This document shows, one piece after another, positions 35,205 to 47,094 of a stretch of 64,000 nt of DNA. The stretch covers positions 62,001 to 126,000 of the forward strand of contig NZ_QEWP01000006.1 of the NCBI RefSeq assembly GCF_003121985.1, written 5' to 3'. The notes below the pieces were generated by a model. It worked only from the letters and a program-made list of their open reading frames with translations, was not told the DNA's origin and searched no databases. Source of the DNA: Marinilabilia rubra. Lineage in GTDB: Bacteria; Bacteroidota; Bacteroidia; Bacteroidales; Marinilabiliaceae. The number at the start of each line of letters is the position of its first letter. Position 1 is the first letter of the stretch. Both the position numbers and the translations under genes were made by a program.

Positions 35205-35288
35205 GCCCAGGTGGCGGAATTGGTAGACGCGCTGGTCTCAAACACCAGTGATAGCAATATCGTGCCGGTTCGATCCCGGCCCTGGGTA
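35205..35288 (+). tRNA. tRNA-Leu (anticodon CAA)
   Basis: Acceptor GCCCAGG / CCTGGGT with discriminator A. D arm GGCGGAATTGGTAGACGC. Anticodon arm CTGGT-CTCAAAC-ACCAG gives CAA (reads UUG). A long variable arm (TGATAGCAATATCGT) marks a class II tRNA, and the T arm is GCCGG-TTCGATC-CCGGC. Length 84 nt; CCA not encoded. Confidence 0.95.
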
Positions 35289-35293
35289 CTCAG

Positions 35294-35325
35294 AAGCCTG
35301 ATGATAGAAATCGTCAGGCTTTTTG
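35294..35325 (+). terminator. Terminator of tRNA-Leu
   Basis: AAGCCTGA...TCAGGCTTTTT hairpin six bases after the tRNA. Confidence 0.85.
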
Positions 35326-35386
35326 TTTCCTTTATAATACATTTCCAAATCGTGTCCCCGTATGGCTTTATAGGAACTCTTTTTGA

Positions 35387-37174
<1,788 letters not shown>

Positions 37175-37255
37175 AGCAATTGGTTATGCAAATATCCCAA
37201 AGCTATAAAGTTATTTTACGAAAAATTACTTCGTGGCTTGTATAAAAAATCTGCC

Positions 37256-37931
37256 ATGAAAAAAATTCACTTTCTCATTTTTCTCTCTTTTTTGGCATTT
37301 AATGCAAAAAGCCAATTCAGTGTGACTCTTAAAGTCATTGATAACCATAATGGCGAACTAACAAACAATGTTGATGACTTTAATGGGACAAATGTTTATT
37401 GTTGGGCAGGGAATGATTCTATCACGCTGTATGATGACAGCGACTACTGGTGGCACCCTATGTACGGGAATTCCGAAAGGCCCGGAGGAGAACTGATCAA
37501 AAACAACGGGACCTGGATCTGGCAATGCACATTCGACAATGTGCCGCCCGGAGACTACCGATGGAACCCTTATATGAAGAATCTCGGATGGAAACCAATC
37601 AACACTTTTTACAACTATGCCCAGGAACCCGATATACACTTTAGCATCGGCAGCGATGGCAAAATAACGGGCCAAACAACTCTTGAGTTACCTCTGGTAT
37701 CCACTTCTCTTTTACGACAATTTTGAGTCAGACATTAAAGTTTATACTCAAAATCAAAGAATATGTATGGAAAACCTACATTATCCGGCCCTAATTGGAG
37801 CGTACAACCCGGCAGGCATGCCCATAACCGAGGAGACAGCTCAGCAATCCGGAACACAAATCAATGTCCATCAATCCGGTCTTTACCTGGTTCAGAACGA
37901 ACAAATTGTTCATAAAGTTTTAGTAAAGTAA
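37256..37931 (+). pseudogene. Frameshifted secreted protein with T9SS-like tail
   Basis: Frame 1 from ATG 37256 encodes a signal peptide (FLIFLSFLAFNAKSQ) and a beta-rich module (VTLKVIDNHNG, VYCWAGNDS, GTWIWQCTFDNVPPGDYRWNPYMK). It stops at TGA 37724-37726. From about 37683 the +1 frame continues with DNFESDIKVYTQNQRICME and ends SGLYLVQNEQIVHKVLVK, a typical T9SS C-terminal domain whose start lies inside frame 1. Joining the frames at the TCTCTTTTACG run (about 37707-37717) gives one protein of about 225 residues. So a one-base indel, a sequencing error or programmed slippage has split one gene. The N-terminal module recalls glycan-binding domains, but I cannot name it. Confidence 0.65.
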
Positions 37932-38052
37932 ATGATCCGGTTGAGTCAGGACCTACTGAAAAAAGTTACAAAAAAAGACCAGGTTTAAGAGCTTATCAAT
38001 CGAAGAAGTATTGCTATACCCCGAGACTTGGTCGGCTTCTTAGTTTTGGCCT

Positions 38053-38081
38053 TTTGATTAGGCGCTTCTAAGATATCTTTG
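38053..38081 (+). promoter_or_regulatory. Possible promoter in the 37932-38323 gap
   Basis: TTTG (38053) and TATCTTTG (38074-38081), spacing 17 nt (ideal 19). It would give a leader of about 235 nt before ATG 38324. The gap contains no gene. Confidence 0.35.
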
Positions 38082-38323
38082 CACCCACCCAACAATCAAA
38101 CACAGTGTAAATAGTGCATGTACTTAAAAAGAACAGATTAAAAACAGAACACTTCAACAATATTCCTACTACCCCTGGCCGGCTACCTCTAATGCAATCA
38201 ATTTTCAATCCTGCTAAACTCCTAACCCGCTTTTGAAAAGTTAATGAAAATTGGCATTCTAAAGAGAAAAAAATCTATTTTTAAGGGTTCAAAAAGGGAA
38301 ATGAAATTACAGGTTTGTTAATT

Positions 38324-41182
38324 ATGCGCATTAGCTATATAGCATTACTACTATTACTCTCAGTACATTTACCTGCCATTGAGAAAGGGTTTCCCGTTAT
38401 AAAAAACTTCTCTGCAGATGATTATTCAGGTGGAAGCAGAATATTTTCCCTTGTTAGCACGAATGATGGTATACTATATGCCGGCGATAAAAATGGAATT
38501 CTGGAGTATGATGGCTCAAATTGGAGAAAAGTCTCGTGTGGTTTTGCAATTAAATCTATGGCTATTGATTCCTCCAACATTATATTCATTGCCGGAGACA
38601 AAGGCATCGGAAAGTTGATTGTGGACTCCAAAAACCAAATGCAATATGAATCCTTAAATCATTTTATTTCTTCTGAGAAAGAACTACGAAAGTTTAGAAA
38701 TGCCGAAGTTTTTTATCTGAAAGGAAAAATAGTATTTGCTCTCAGAAATGAAATAATCATAAATACCCGGGAAAACATCAGGATTATTGAAACCCCACAT
38801 ACCTTCAGGCACTATCAAAAATTAGATGATCAATTATACTTTTACTCTCCTGAAGATGGAGTATACATGCTTGAAGGCAATAAATTAGCCCTTTTATCAG
38901 ACAATAAAGCCATCCGAAACCAGGCTGTCAGCGGATTTATCAGAATCAATAATAAACGGCATGTACTAATTGGAGAAAAAGGAGCTTACAACCTGGACGA
39001 TGAAACCTTCACTTCACTTACCGATTCATTTAAAAAAAGTGAACTACAAGACCTTAGAGGAGTCAATCAAATAGATGAAAATACATTTGCTCTAAAGACC
39101 TTTTACGATGGGGTAATCATAATCAATTCAAAAGGCGAGGTATTGAATAAGTTCCACTTTGAAGGCGGTTTGATAAACAACACCGTATTCTGCATTCACA
39201 AGGATGAATGGGATAACTTATGGATTGGAACGGCAGCAGGGATATCTGCCGTGCATATGGATTATCCCTATACCGTATACAATGATCACCATGGGCTGGG
39301 GACAGGGTTTGCAAGCATTAAGTATAAAAACAAAATTTATTTTGCAACCACTCAGGGGCTTTACGATCTGCATGCCAATAAAACCGGCAATAGAATGTTC
39401 AGAAAAATTGCAGATGGCCATGTATGGTCTTTGCATGAGATAAATGGCATTTTATACTATGGAACAGCCTCCGGACTGCATGCATATGATGAGCGCCAAA
39501 CACGCAGAGTGAACAACTTCCCGTGTGGTTGGTACATTACTCAATTGCCGGAAAGGCCTGATTATTATTTAACAGGGTCTCCCATGGGGATTGTATTAAT
39601 GAAAATGAATGAAGATGGGTTTTTGAGCCATGTAAGACTACTTGATGGGTTAAACGTTAATGTTAAAAACATAGAAATTGACTCTGAAAACAATATATGG
39701 GCCGAATTCGAAAAAGGCATTTTCAAGTGTAAGATCTCCGAAGATCTGCTAAAACTTGAAGGAATAAGGAGATTTGACAGACTTCAATTGGACAATAAAT
39801 TTAAGCGCGTGCGAAAGTTGGGTGATGACGTCTTCTTTTTAGCTGATAGCGGCGCGTATCGGTATCAAAATAACGGAGATTTTAAAAGAGACACCCTTTT
39901 CAATGTTATGTTCGAAGATGAAAAAAGTCCTTCAAATTTAATTATTGACAGATATAACAGGATATGGATGTTTCAGGACGGCTTAATCCATTGCTATTTG
40001 AAGATTGGCAGCCAACTACAATCTAAGAATTTAACATTTAAATATTTCGCAAAAAACTCCTATCCCATAGATTATGAGAATGTATATTGTCTGGATTCTT
40101 TAAATGTAATTATTGGGCGTGAAGAAGGTTTCCTGCGCAGCAATCTGAGTCACGATGGCCTGCATCCGTTTTCGGCCAATCGAATTCGGGAAGTCGTGGA
40201 GATTTCACCCGATGGCAACATAAACCATCTGAAATCTCATGCAAAATATGTTCGAAGCAGTCAGGTAGCAAAGGCTGTAGAAAGCGTCAAATATGGAAAT
40301 AGAATTAGATTCTATTACACCGTGGGATGTGGCAATTATATTTCAGCCCAGTATGCTACCTTCCTGGAAGGTTACGATGAAACATGGTCCAACTGGAGCA
40401 CACAAAACATTAAAGAATACATGGGGCTGCCTCCGGGCGATTACCGGTTTATGGTGAGAGCGATAAATAAAGCCAACATAGAAAGCATTGTGGCCCTTTA
40501 CGACTTTAAAGTATTACCCCCGTGGTATTTTACTTTAACCGCGAAAATTGTTTATGCCATTTTTGTTCTGTTGATGGCCTTTTTTATTGAAAGATTAATC
40601 CGACTCAGGACAAAAAAGATCAAGGAAAAGCTGAAGAAGGAGCAGGAAGAATTAATGTATCGGAAAGAGCAATCACAAATTCAAAGAAAATTAAAAGAGC
40701 AAAGGGAATTAGAAAAACTGAAGAATGAAAAACTGAGGATTGACAACCTCTACAAATCCAAGGAATTGGCAAACAGCACAATGGGCGTCATTAAAAAAAA
40801 TCAGTTCCTGACAGAACTGAAAGAAAACCTCGAAAAGATTAAAAATTTTTCGGAGCAAAATAAGGAGGTAACCAATGATATTTCAGGAGTCATCCGGAAA
40901 ATAAACAAGGACCTCGACAATGAAGAAAGCTGGAAAGTGTTTGAAGACTACTTTGACAAAGTGCATGAAAAGTTTCTTGAAAAAATGAAAGCCCGGTATC
41001 CCATTTTAACTCCAAAAGATTTGAGATTAAGTGCTTACTTGCGCATGAATTTAACGACTAAAGAAATAGCTCCGCTCATGAACATTAGTGTCAGAGGGGT
41101 TGAAATAAGCCGATACAGACTAAGGAAAAAGATGAATTTGGACCGCAATGAAAGCTTAAATGATTTCTTAATCAATTTATAG
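38324..41182 (+). CDS. Propeller / Y_Y_Y / LuxR membrane-spanning regulator
   Basis: 952 aa from ATG 38324 (a TTG nine bases upstream is the only alternative). The signal peptide (MRISYIALLLLLSVHLPA) is followed by a periplasmic propeller (about 20-640) with repeats such as GILYAGDKNGILEYDGSNW and WDNLWIGTAAGISAVH. A Y_Y_Y-like domain (about 660-740; NYISAQYATFLEGYDETWSNW, LPPGDYRFMVRAINKA) and one TM helix (IVYAIFVLLMAFFIERLI) come next. A long charged coiled coil (about 760-880) leads to the C-terminal LuxR-type HTH (LTPKDLRLSAYLRMNLTTKEIAPLMNISVRGVEISRYRLRKK). There is no histidine kinase domain, so it is a direct membrane-tethered regulator. Targets unknown. Confidence 0.88.
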   Translation: MRISYIALLLLLSVHLPAIEKGFPVIKNFSADDYSGGSRIFSLVSTNDGILYAGDKNGILEYDGSNWRKVSCGFAIKSMAIDSSNIIFIAGDKGIGKLIVDSKNQMQYESLNHFISSEKELRKFRNAEVFYLKGKIVFALRNEIIINTRENIRIIETPHTFRHYQKLDDQLYFYSPEDGVYMLEGNKLALLSDNKAIRNQAVSGFIRINNKRHVLIGEKGAYNLDDETFTSLTDSFKKSELQDLRGVNQIDENTFALKTFYDGVIIINSKGEVLNKFHFEGGLINNTVFCIHKDEWDNLWIGTAAGISAVHMDYPYTVYNDHHGLGTGFASIKYKNKIYFATTQGLYDLHANKTGNRMFRKIADGHVWSLHEINGILYYGTASGLHAYDERQTRRVNNFPCGWYITQLPERPDYYLTGSPMGIVLMKMNEDGFLSHVRLLDGLNVNVKNIEIDSENNIWAEFEKGIFKCKISEDLLKLEGIRRFDRLQLDNKFKRVRKLGDDVFFLADSGAYRYQNNGDFKRDTLFNVMFEDEKSPSNLIIDRYNRIWMFQDGLIHCYLKIGSQLQSKNLTFKYFAKNSYPIDYENVYCLDSLNVIIGREEGFLRSNLSHDGLHPFSANRIREVVEISPDGNINHLKSHAKYVRSSQVAKAVESVKYGNRIRFYYTVGCGNYISAQYATFLEGYDETWSNWSTQNIKEYMGLPPGDYRFMVRAINKANIESIVALYDFKVLPPWYFTLTAKIVYAIFVLLMAFFIERLIRLRTKKIKEKLKKEQEELMYRKEQSQIQRKLKEQRELEKLKNEKLRIDNLYKSKELANSTMGVIKKNQFLTELKENLEKIKNFSEQNKEVTNDISGVIRKINKDLDNEESWKVFEDYFDKVHEKFLEKMKARYPILTPKDLRLSAYLRMNLTTKEIAPLMNISVRGVEISRYRLRKKMNLDRNESLNDFLINL

Positions 41183-41288
41183 CATGCCCTCCAATATCAG
41201 GTAGATCCCCCGGCTGTCAGGATACCTTCTTTTGTAATAATACCTCCTTCACTATCCAGGGCGCTGAAAAACGCATATTTTATTAAAT

Positions 41289-41668
41289 ATCACTATTGTC
41301 CGGTAAAACAATAGAATTCTCTTTATTTGCGCTCAAGCCGCGCGGGCTTTTACTTCTTTTCAACAGCAAAAAGAAGTAAACAAGAAATGCCGTCGCTTAA
41401 AGAATCCCGAAATAAGTTTTTGTTGCTTTTGCCTTTTGGGGCAAAAGCTTACAAAACAATAATCGGGAAAAAATCAGAATATTTTCCTAAAATCCGGAAA
41501 CTCGCTTCGCTCAAACAATCCGGATTTCTTGACGGAAAACAGTCTGATTTTCTTAACGAGATTGTCTTGATGCGAAATCGAAGTCTACAAATTTGCCAAA
41601 CACGCATAATAACCATACATTCAATAGACTGACTGCCATGTTAAATATTTTAACCGGACACCAGTGAT
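41289..41668. repeat. 380-bp non-coding element with inverted termini
   Basis: The left end ATCACTATTGTCCGG (41289-41303) and right end TTAACCGGACACCAGTGAT (about 41650-41668) are imperfect inverses, and the left end equals that at 8992-9006. The interior holds GC-rich and TTTTGGGGCAAAAGC-type motifs like those at 27440. Within it only an implausible 101-codon frame is open. The rest of 41183-41866 is without genes. Confidence 0.5.
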
Positions 41669-41866
41669 TAAATATTTAAATAATGACAACGAGTCTGTAA
41701 GTGAGAGGTTATTTCACAAAATACTCATATTCCTTTGCACTTATATATAAGAAAACAGCTAATCAAAAGAACCAAATTTACTTCACCGTTCCAATCTCGA
41801 AGTATTTGAATACTCCTTCGATCGGATAGGCTTGTAAATTCTGCTCTTTTGACTTTTTCAGCAGGC

Positions 41867-43981
41867 CTATCTAACCAATAGTTCTTTTTCAGGCATCTCA
41901 AATGAGCCCCAATCGGCCTTTTGATTATTAGTAATTGTGTAATTTAATGGAGAATTTAACACCGGAAACATACCTTTAATTGTGTTCCGTTGTTCTGCCC
42001 CGGAGAATCCCAGATAGCTATATTTGCCATAATGCATTAATTTTGTTTTTAAGGCACCCAACGACTCCGGATTACTGACATTTATATGACCTACAACCTG
42101 GTTTCCCGAAGAACTTTGGATGGCATACACTAAGGTTTCGGTTTCATAAATTTCATCGATGCTTTGTACCAATTCGGGCGAAACAGAAGAACCATAAACT
42201 CCTGTTAAATCACAGTTATCTGCATACCTGTTATCGCTCCCCAGTATCCAGACACTTTGATTCACGGGTAATTTTTGTATTTCGGTATCATTGACAATGT
42301 TCACCTTCACCCCTCGTCTCGAATACATTGAAGACCAATCCCCGGCAAAAGTTTTATAGGCTTCAAAAAAGTCACTCGATTTTGGAAGAATAATGGTCCA
42401 GGCTTTTGAGCCAAACAATTTTGATAACGCAGGAGGAACTTCTTCGGGGGCAAGGATTCTCATGACATCAAAACAGGGGTCAATTTCAATACGGATTGGT
42501 TGTTTGGGGAAACGGTATGAAAACACTTGCGAAAGTTGTTGAAGAGCGGCCGTTTTTCTGACAACTCTATCTTCACCTTGCAAATAAACATGAAAAGGAA
42601 CTTCCATATCAAAAGCTTTTTTAAGGCCTGATTGTCTCAATTCAAAATTAAGTGTAAATGAATTTCCTTCTTTTTGTACATCTACATTCTTAAGATCCAG
42701 TTTCGGAGCCCCTGTTTCGTAAACCCACTGCTGAAAGAAGTTATTAAGGTCATCTCCTGTTACCGCCTCAAAAGTCTTTTGTATGTCCGAAAATGTGGCT
42801 CTTTTAAATTTATAATTTTTGTAGAAAGTTTTGTAGGTTTCAACAAATGTGCTGGTTCCCAATTTTTGCCGAAGCATGTGGTTTATAAAAAGCACTTTCC
42901 CATATCCGATAGCCTGACTAGTCATATCGGTTTTAAATTTAAAATCGCAAACGGGAAAATCATTTTCATTGTTGACGTAATCGGTATAATTCTTCAATTG
43001 TGATCTTCGATAGTTTGCACCTTCATTTTCCAGCTCTTTTATCAGGAAATCGGCCATGTAGGTGGTCAGCCCTTCACTCCAATTGCCCTTTTCATCATCC
43101 ACATAAACACTATTCCCCCAGTAATTGTGGAGCATTTCATGTGGATAAGACGAGTTTAATATCCAGGGAAAGCGCATTACCTTTTTCCCCAGCAGCGTGA
43201 ATGAAGGCAATCCATATCCTGTTTCCCAAAAATTTTCAACTACATCAAACTTCTCATATGGAAAATCTCCAATGAGGTTGCTGAACAAATCAAGGTATCG
43301 ACCTGAAACCTGAAAGTACCTTTCGGCCAACCTGTCATCAGATTTGAACAAATAGATATTTATATCAATATCATTAATTCTTCGTGAATAACGCTCATAC
43401 TTGTTACCTATCAGGCAAACCTGATTGGTGGGATGATTCATATCAATGCTTATCTTATTCTCACTGACCCCACTTTTTATATATCTGGTTTTTGCCTGTG
43501 AAACCAATTTCCAATCGTCAGGAAGCCGCGTCTCTACTGAAAATGTTTTCAGGTCGGAACCCACAAAATCCGGCACCCAATAAGTTGTTCCTGCAAGGTA
43601 TATTCCCTTTTCGAAAACAATTCCGTTGGTGCCCTGAAAGGAATTATGCCCGGCCTTATTGCTTAAAGCCTTTTTATTGTGATCAACAACACCTTTGTAC
43701 TTAATAATGAATGTTGAAGAGGCGGGTAAGCCATCAAATTCATATTTCGTGTAATTATTTATCTGCTCTATCTTTGTTAACGGTACAGAAGACTCATAAA
43801 CTACCAGATTGGAATTCAGCAAAAAGGCATTAGCCCCCTGATTTTCTATAGATATGGTATCAGTTACATCAATAAATGAATGAGGAATATCAAATTGAAT
43901 GCTCAAAGAATGATGATTGGTCTGCCCCCGGCTTATTGCTGCAATAAGAGTAATTGTAAAAACTAAAATAAGATGTTTCAT
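41867..43981 (-). CDS. M1-family metallopeptidase, secreted
   Basis: 704 aa from ATG 43981 (MKHLILVFTITLIAAISRGQ, a signal peptide); an upstream in-frame extension is not signal-like. The N-terminal beta domain (about 25-200) is followed by a gluzincin catalytic domain with HEMLH (281-285) and E303 in GNWSEGL, and by ETGYGLPSFTLLG (about 253-265) in place of the GAMEN loop. Only 17 residues separate HExxH from the third zinc ligand, as in a divergent M1 branch. The C-terminal part (about 500-704) is a non-catalytic domain I do not recognise. Probably a periplasmic or surface aminopeptidase. It is divergent from the TonB receptor operon at 44453 and may process the same imported material. Confidence 0.85.
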   Translation of the reverse strand: MKHLILVFTITLIAAISRGQTNHHSLSIQFDIPHSFIDVTDTISIENQGANAFLLNSNLVVYESSVPLTKIEQINNYTKYEFDGLPASSTFIIKYKGVVDHNKKALSNKAGHNSFQGTNGIVFEKGIYLAGTTYWVPDFVGSDLKTFSVETRLPDDWKLVSQAKTRYIKSGVSENKISIDMNHPTNQVCLIGNKYERYSRRINDIDINIYLFKSDDRLAERYFQVSGRYLDLFSNLIGDFPYEKFDVVENFWETGYGLPSFTLLGKKVMRFPWILNSSYPHEMLHNYWGNSVYVDDEKGNWSEGLTTYMADFLIKELENEGANYRRSQLKNYTDYVNNENDFPVCDFKFKTDMTSQAIGYGKVLFINHMLRQKLGTSTFVETYKTFYKNYKFKRATFSDIQKTFEAVTGDDLNNFFQQWVYETGAPKLDLKNVDVQKEGNSFTLNFELRQSGLKKAFDMEVPFHVYLQGEDRVVRKTAALQQLSQVFSYRFPKQPIRIEIDPCFDVMRILAPEEVPPALSKLFGSKAWTIILPKSSDFFEAYKTFAGDWSSMYSRRGVKVNIVNDTEIQKLPVNQSVWILGSDNRYADNCDLTGVYGSSVSPELVQSIDEIYETETLVYAIQSSSGNQVVGHINVSNPESLGALKTKLMHYGKYSYLGFSGAEQRNTIKGMFPVLNSPLNYTITNNQKADWGSFEMPEKELLVR

Positions 43982-44452
43982 TTCAATAAAAAGTTTACCT
44001 TCTGGTGCCAATTAGACTGTTGCCTTCTAAACACTTTGTTTACAAACACTCAAAGCTAACGAGTTAACCTGCTTGAAACAAACAGCATAAATCGGAAACG
44101 ATGTATTATTTCCAAATAAAAACAGACTAAGTCGCTGTAAATGTTCAGTTAACACACACCACAAATGAGATAACAGTTTCGGTTGCAGATGTATTTGAAA
44201 TGTAACTGAAAGAAATGAAAACAATACTTTAAAGTTTTATATTGGCGCTTTTCTTTTAAATTTTGTAACAATCGCAGTTACAACTTAACTACAGCATAGC
44301 GTATTAATACTTTCTCACACTACATCACGTTAGTTTACTGTTTTTCTTTATTTTAAGCACTTCTCAGGCACTAAAAATTACATCATCCTGTATTCTTCTC
44401 AGTTTGTGAACGCCCACTTCTTCAGGTACTTTTACATCAAAATAGATGAAAG
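43982..44452. other. Divergent intergenic region (peptidase / TonB operon)
   Basis: 470 nt, AT-rich, no gene. It should contain the promoters of both divergent transcription units. I see no convincing paired -33/-7 element and no clear Fur- or riboswitch-like structure. Confidence 0.5.
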
Positions 44453-47077
44453 ATGAAAAGGTTTTTATTTATTCTGATACTTGTCTCTTTATTTCCCCTG
44501 GTTGTCTGTGCGCAAAAGTATAGTTTAGATGGAAAAGTCTTTGACTCCGAGAAAAAGCCTCTTTATTATGTTGCTGTAAACCTGGTTGGAACGCACATCT
44601 ATGATTTAACAAACGAAGACGGCTCCTTTCATCTGGAAGGTATTTTGCCTGGTCAATACACGCTTCATGTTCAAATTCTGGGATATCAAAAACTGGAGAA
44701 AGAAATAGATATTCAAGAATCAATACAGGACTTTAATATTTATCTGAAAAAATCCTCACTCGCTTTGTCCGAAGTTCAAATTACCGCGAAGGTAAGTCAA
44801 AGCCAGGAAGGAAGTACCACCTATAAAATAGATGAAGAAGCCATAAAACAGGTGCAACCCATCAGTGTAAGTGATATTTTGCAGCTATTACCAGGCAATC
44901 AGGTAGAGGCTCCCGACTTAAACTCTATGGCACAGGCTGACCTGAGAAATGCTGGGGACTATTCCGACATAAATGCCTTTGGAACCGCTGTTATCATCGA
45001 TGGAAATCAGATAAGTAATGATGGAAACATGCAAACCGAAGGACAAACGGTAACAGCCAACAAAGGAATTGACCTACGACAAATTTCGGCTTCAAACATT
45101 GAATCGGTTGAAGTGGTTTCAGGAGTGCCAAGTGCCAAATACGGGAACATCACTTCCGGCGCTATTTTAATAAATAAAAAAGCCGGTTATACCCCTTACA
45201 ATCTCAGTGTAAATACTAATCCAACCTCCTATCAGCTGGGTATTAATAAAGGTTACAAACTAAAAAACGGTGACTTTTTAAATATTAATCTCGATTATAC
45301 TTATTCAAACAGCAAACCCACATCCCGAAAGAAATACTATCAAAGAATAAACAGTGGATTGCGATGGTCAAAGCTGCTGTCAAAAAAACTCGATTGGAAC
45401 AATCATTTTTCCCTGAACTATGCCTACGGATTTGACGGACAAAGAAAGGATCCGGATGAGACAGTAGTCATCGGGGAGTTTGAAAATAAAAATCACAACA
45501 TATCCTTTACCACTAATGGAAACTTAAAAATACTTGGAACCACCAATTATTCAATAAGTGGAAATTACACGAAACAGTATTCTTATAAAAAGACCTCTGA
45601 GGCAGGACCTATTCCCATCATCGAATCGCTTGAAGAGGGCACTTATGTTACCAGCTTTTCTCCCATCACATTTTACCAGAAAACCGAATTTTACGGCAAA
45701 CCTGTAAATATTAATGCCACCCTCGAAACCAACCAAAATTTTTCAACCTTTGGCATAACACACAATACAAGCTCCGGTTTTAATTTCTCATTTGATAAGA
45801 ACTATGGGGAAGGCCGGGTAATGGATGAGGAAAATAATGCCGCAACAGGAATGTCGGGAGCAAGAGACATGAACTTTTACAATGTTCCGGCCTCCGAAGT
45901 ATACTCTTTGTTTGCTCAGGATAATATGAGTTTTAAAGGTGAAAACTCCAGTTACTTGTTCAAGTTGGGCATGAGGTACGACTATATGCTAAAAAAGTAC
46001 AACTTATGGTCTCCAAGAATATCCCTTTCAGGAAAATATTTTAAAAAGTACCGCCTGCGACTGGCCTATGGGATATCGTACCGAACTCCATCTATGCTCC
46101 AATTGTACCCGGGTCCAAAATACTTCGATTTAATAAACCTGAACCACTATTCAGAGGAGGATATTCGTTCTCTGGCAGTGGTTACTACTTATATTTATCA
46201 ACCCAGGCACGAACACCTGGAACCATCCAAAGGAACAACCCTGGAAGGGGGTATTGATTTTGAACACAATGGGTATTTCCTAAGATTAACAGGCTTCTAT
46301 AAGAAGTTAAAAGGGGGGATATCCTCAGTAGATAAGTTGCTGACTTTTGATAAAGTAAAATGGGAAGTACCGGAAGAAATCCCCGGAGAAAAACCAAATC
46401 CGGTTCCCACAGATCAGGTTGAACGGGTTTCATCCGGTTTTTTGACTTATCAAAACACCATTGAAACACAAACACAAGGCATAGAGCTGTCAATGCAATT
46501 CCCCAAAATAAAGGCTACAAATACCAGCATTAACCTGTCTGGCAGTTATATGAAAACCCACTCAGAAAATGAGTCTCCAACGTTGAGATCGGCAGCTTCT
46601 CTAACAGGTGCCTCCAAAAATAGATACGGGCTTTATGAACAAACATCTTACAACAATTATTTGTCAAGATCGAATGTGACGATTGCTCAGCATTTCCCTG
46701 AGTTAAGAATGATGATTTCGTTGGTTACGGAAGCCAACCTGATAAAGAAAAGGGAAGTTGAACACTTTCCAAGTGAATATCCAATAGCTTATTACTCCAT
46801 TGATGGGACCTATCATGAAATTCCTGAAGCCGAAAGATCCAGTCCTGAATACTCAGACCTTTTGTACTCGATAGATCATACAAAACAAGTTCCTGAACCA
46901 AGCTATTTCAATTTCCACATTAGAATAAGGAAAGAGACCAAACAGGGACACAGCTTTTCATTCTATGCCAATAACTTTTTATGGTATAATCCTACCTACC
47001 GTGATGATTTCAACAATGCGATCAAGGAACTCAACTCTCGGGTAACCTTCGGTATTGGGTTCAATTTTAAACTATAA
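44453..47077 (+). CDS. TonB-dependent outer-membrane receptor (iron/haem-type set)
   Basis: 874 aa. The signal peptide ends at FPLVVCAQ. A carboxypeptidase-regulatory-like domain (about 22-110, YSLDGKVFDSEKKPLYYVAV) is followed by a plug (about 120-250: ISVSDILQLLPGN, GTAVIIDGNQISNDG, NIESVEVVSGVPSAKYGNITSGAI) and a 22-strand-type barrel ending RVTFGIGFNFKL. It lacks the SusC signatures and has no SusD neighbour, so it is not a glycan importer. It leads an operon with DUF4876, DUF6850, ChaN and two M16 peptidases, suggesting uptake of an iron/haem compound or small protein. Confidence 0.9.
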   Translation: MKRFLFILILVSLFPLVVCAQKYSLDGKVFDSEKKPLYYVAVNLVGTHIYDLTNEDGSFHLEGILPGQYTLHVQILGYQKLEKEIDIQESIQDFNIYLKKSSLALSEVQITAKVSQSQEGSTTYKIDEEAIKQVQPISVSDILQLLPGNQVEAPDLNSMAQADLRNAGDYSDINAFGTAVIIDGNQISNDGNMQTEGQTVTANKGIDLRQISASNIESVEVVSGVPSAKYGNITSGAILINKKAGYTPYNLSVNTNPTSYQLGINKGYKLKNGDFLNINLDYTYSNSKPTSRKKYYQRINSGLRWSKLLSKKLDWNNHFSLNYAYGFDGQRKDPDETVVIGEFENKNHNISFTTNGNLKILGTTNYSISGNYTKQYSYKKTSEAGPIPIIESLEEGTYVTSFSPITFYQKTEFYGKPVNINATLETNQNFSTFGITHNTSSGFNFSFDKNYGEGRVMDEENNAATGMSGARDMNFYNVPASEVYSLFAQDNMSFKGENSSYLFKLGMRYDYMLKKYNLWSPRISLSGKYFKKYRLRLAYGISYRTPSMLQLYPGPKYFDLINLNHYSEEDIRSLAVVTTYIYQPRHEHLEPSKGTTLEGGIDFEHNGYFLRLTGFYKKLKGGISSVDKLLTFDKVKWEVPEEIPGEKPNPVPTDQVERVSSGFLTYQNTIETQTQGIELSMQFPKIKATNTSINLSGSYMKTHSENESPTLRSAASLTGASKNRYGLYEQTSYNNYLSRSNVTIAQHFPELRMMISLVTEANLIKKREVEHFPSEYPIAYYSIDGTYHEIPEAERSSPEYSDLLYSIDHTKQVPEPSYFNFHIRIRKETKQGHSFSFYANNFLWYNPTYRDDFNNAIKELNSRVTFGIGFNFKL

Positions 47078-47094
47078 CTATAAAATTTTAAACT

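Noticed and set aside
41327-41632. 101-codon plus frame
   Set aside because: Lies wholly inside the 380-bp inverted-repeat element; lysine/serine-rich product without motifs.
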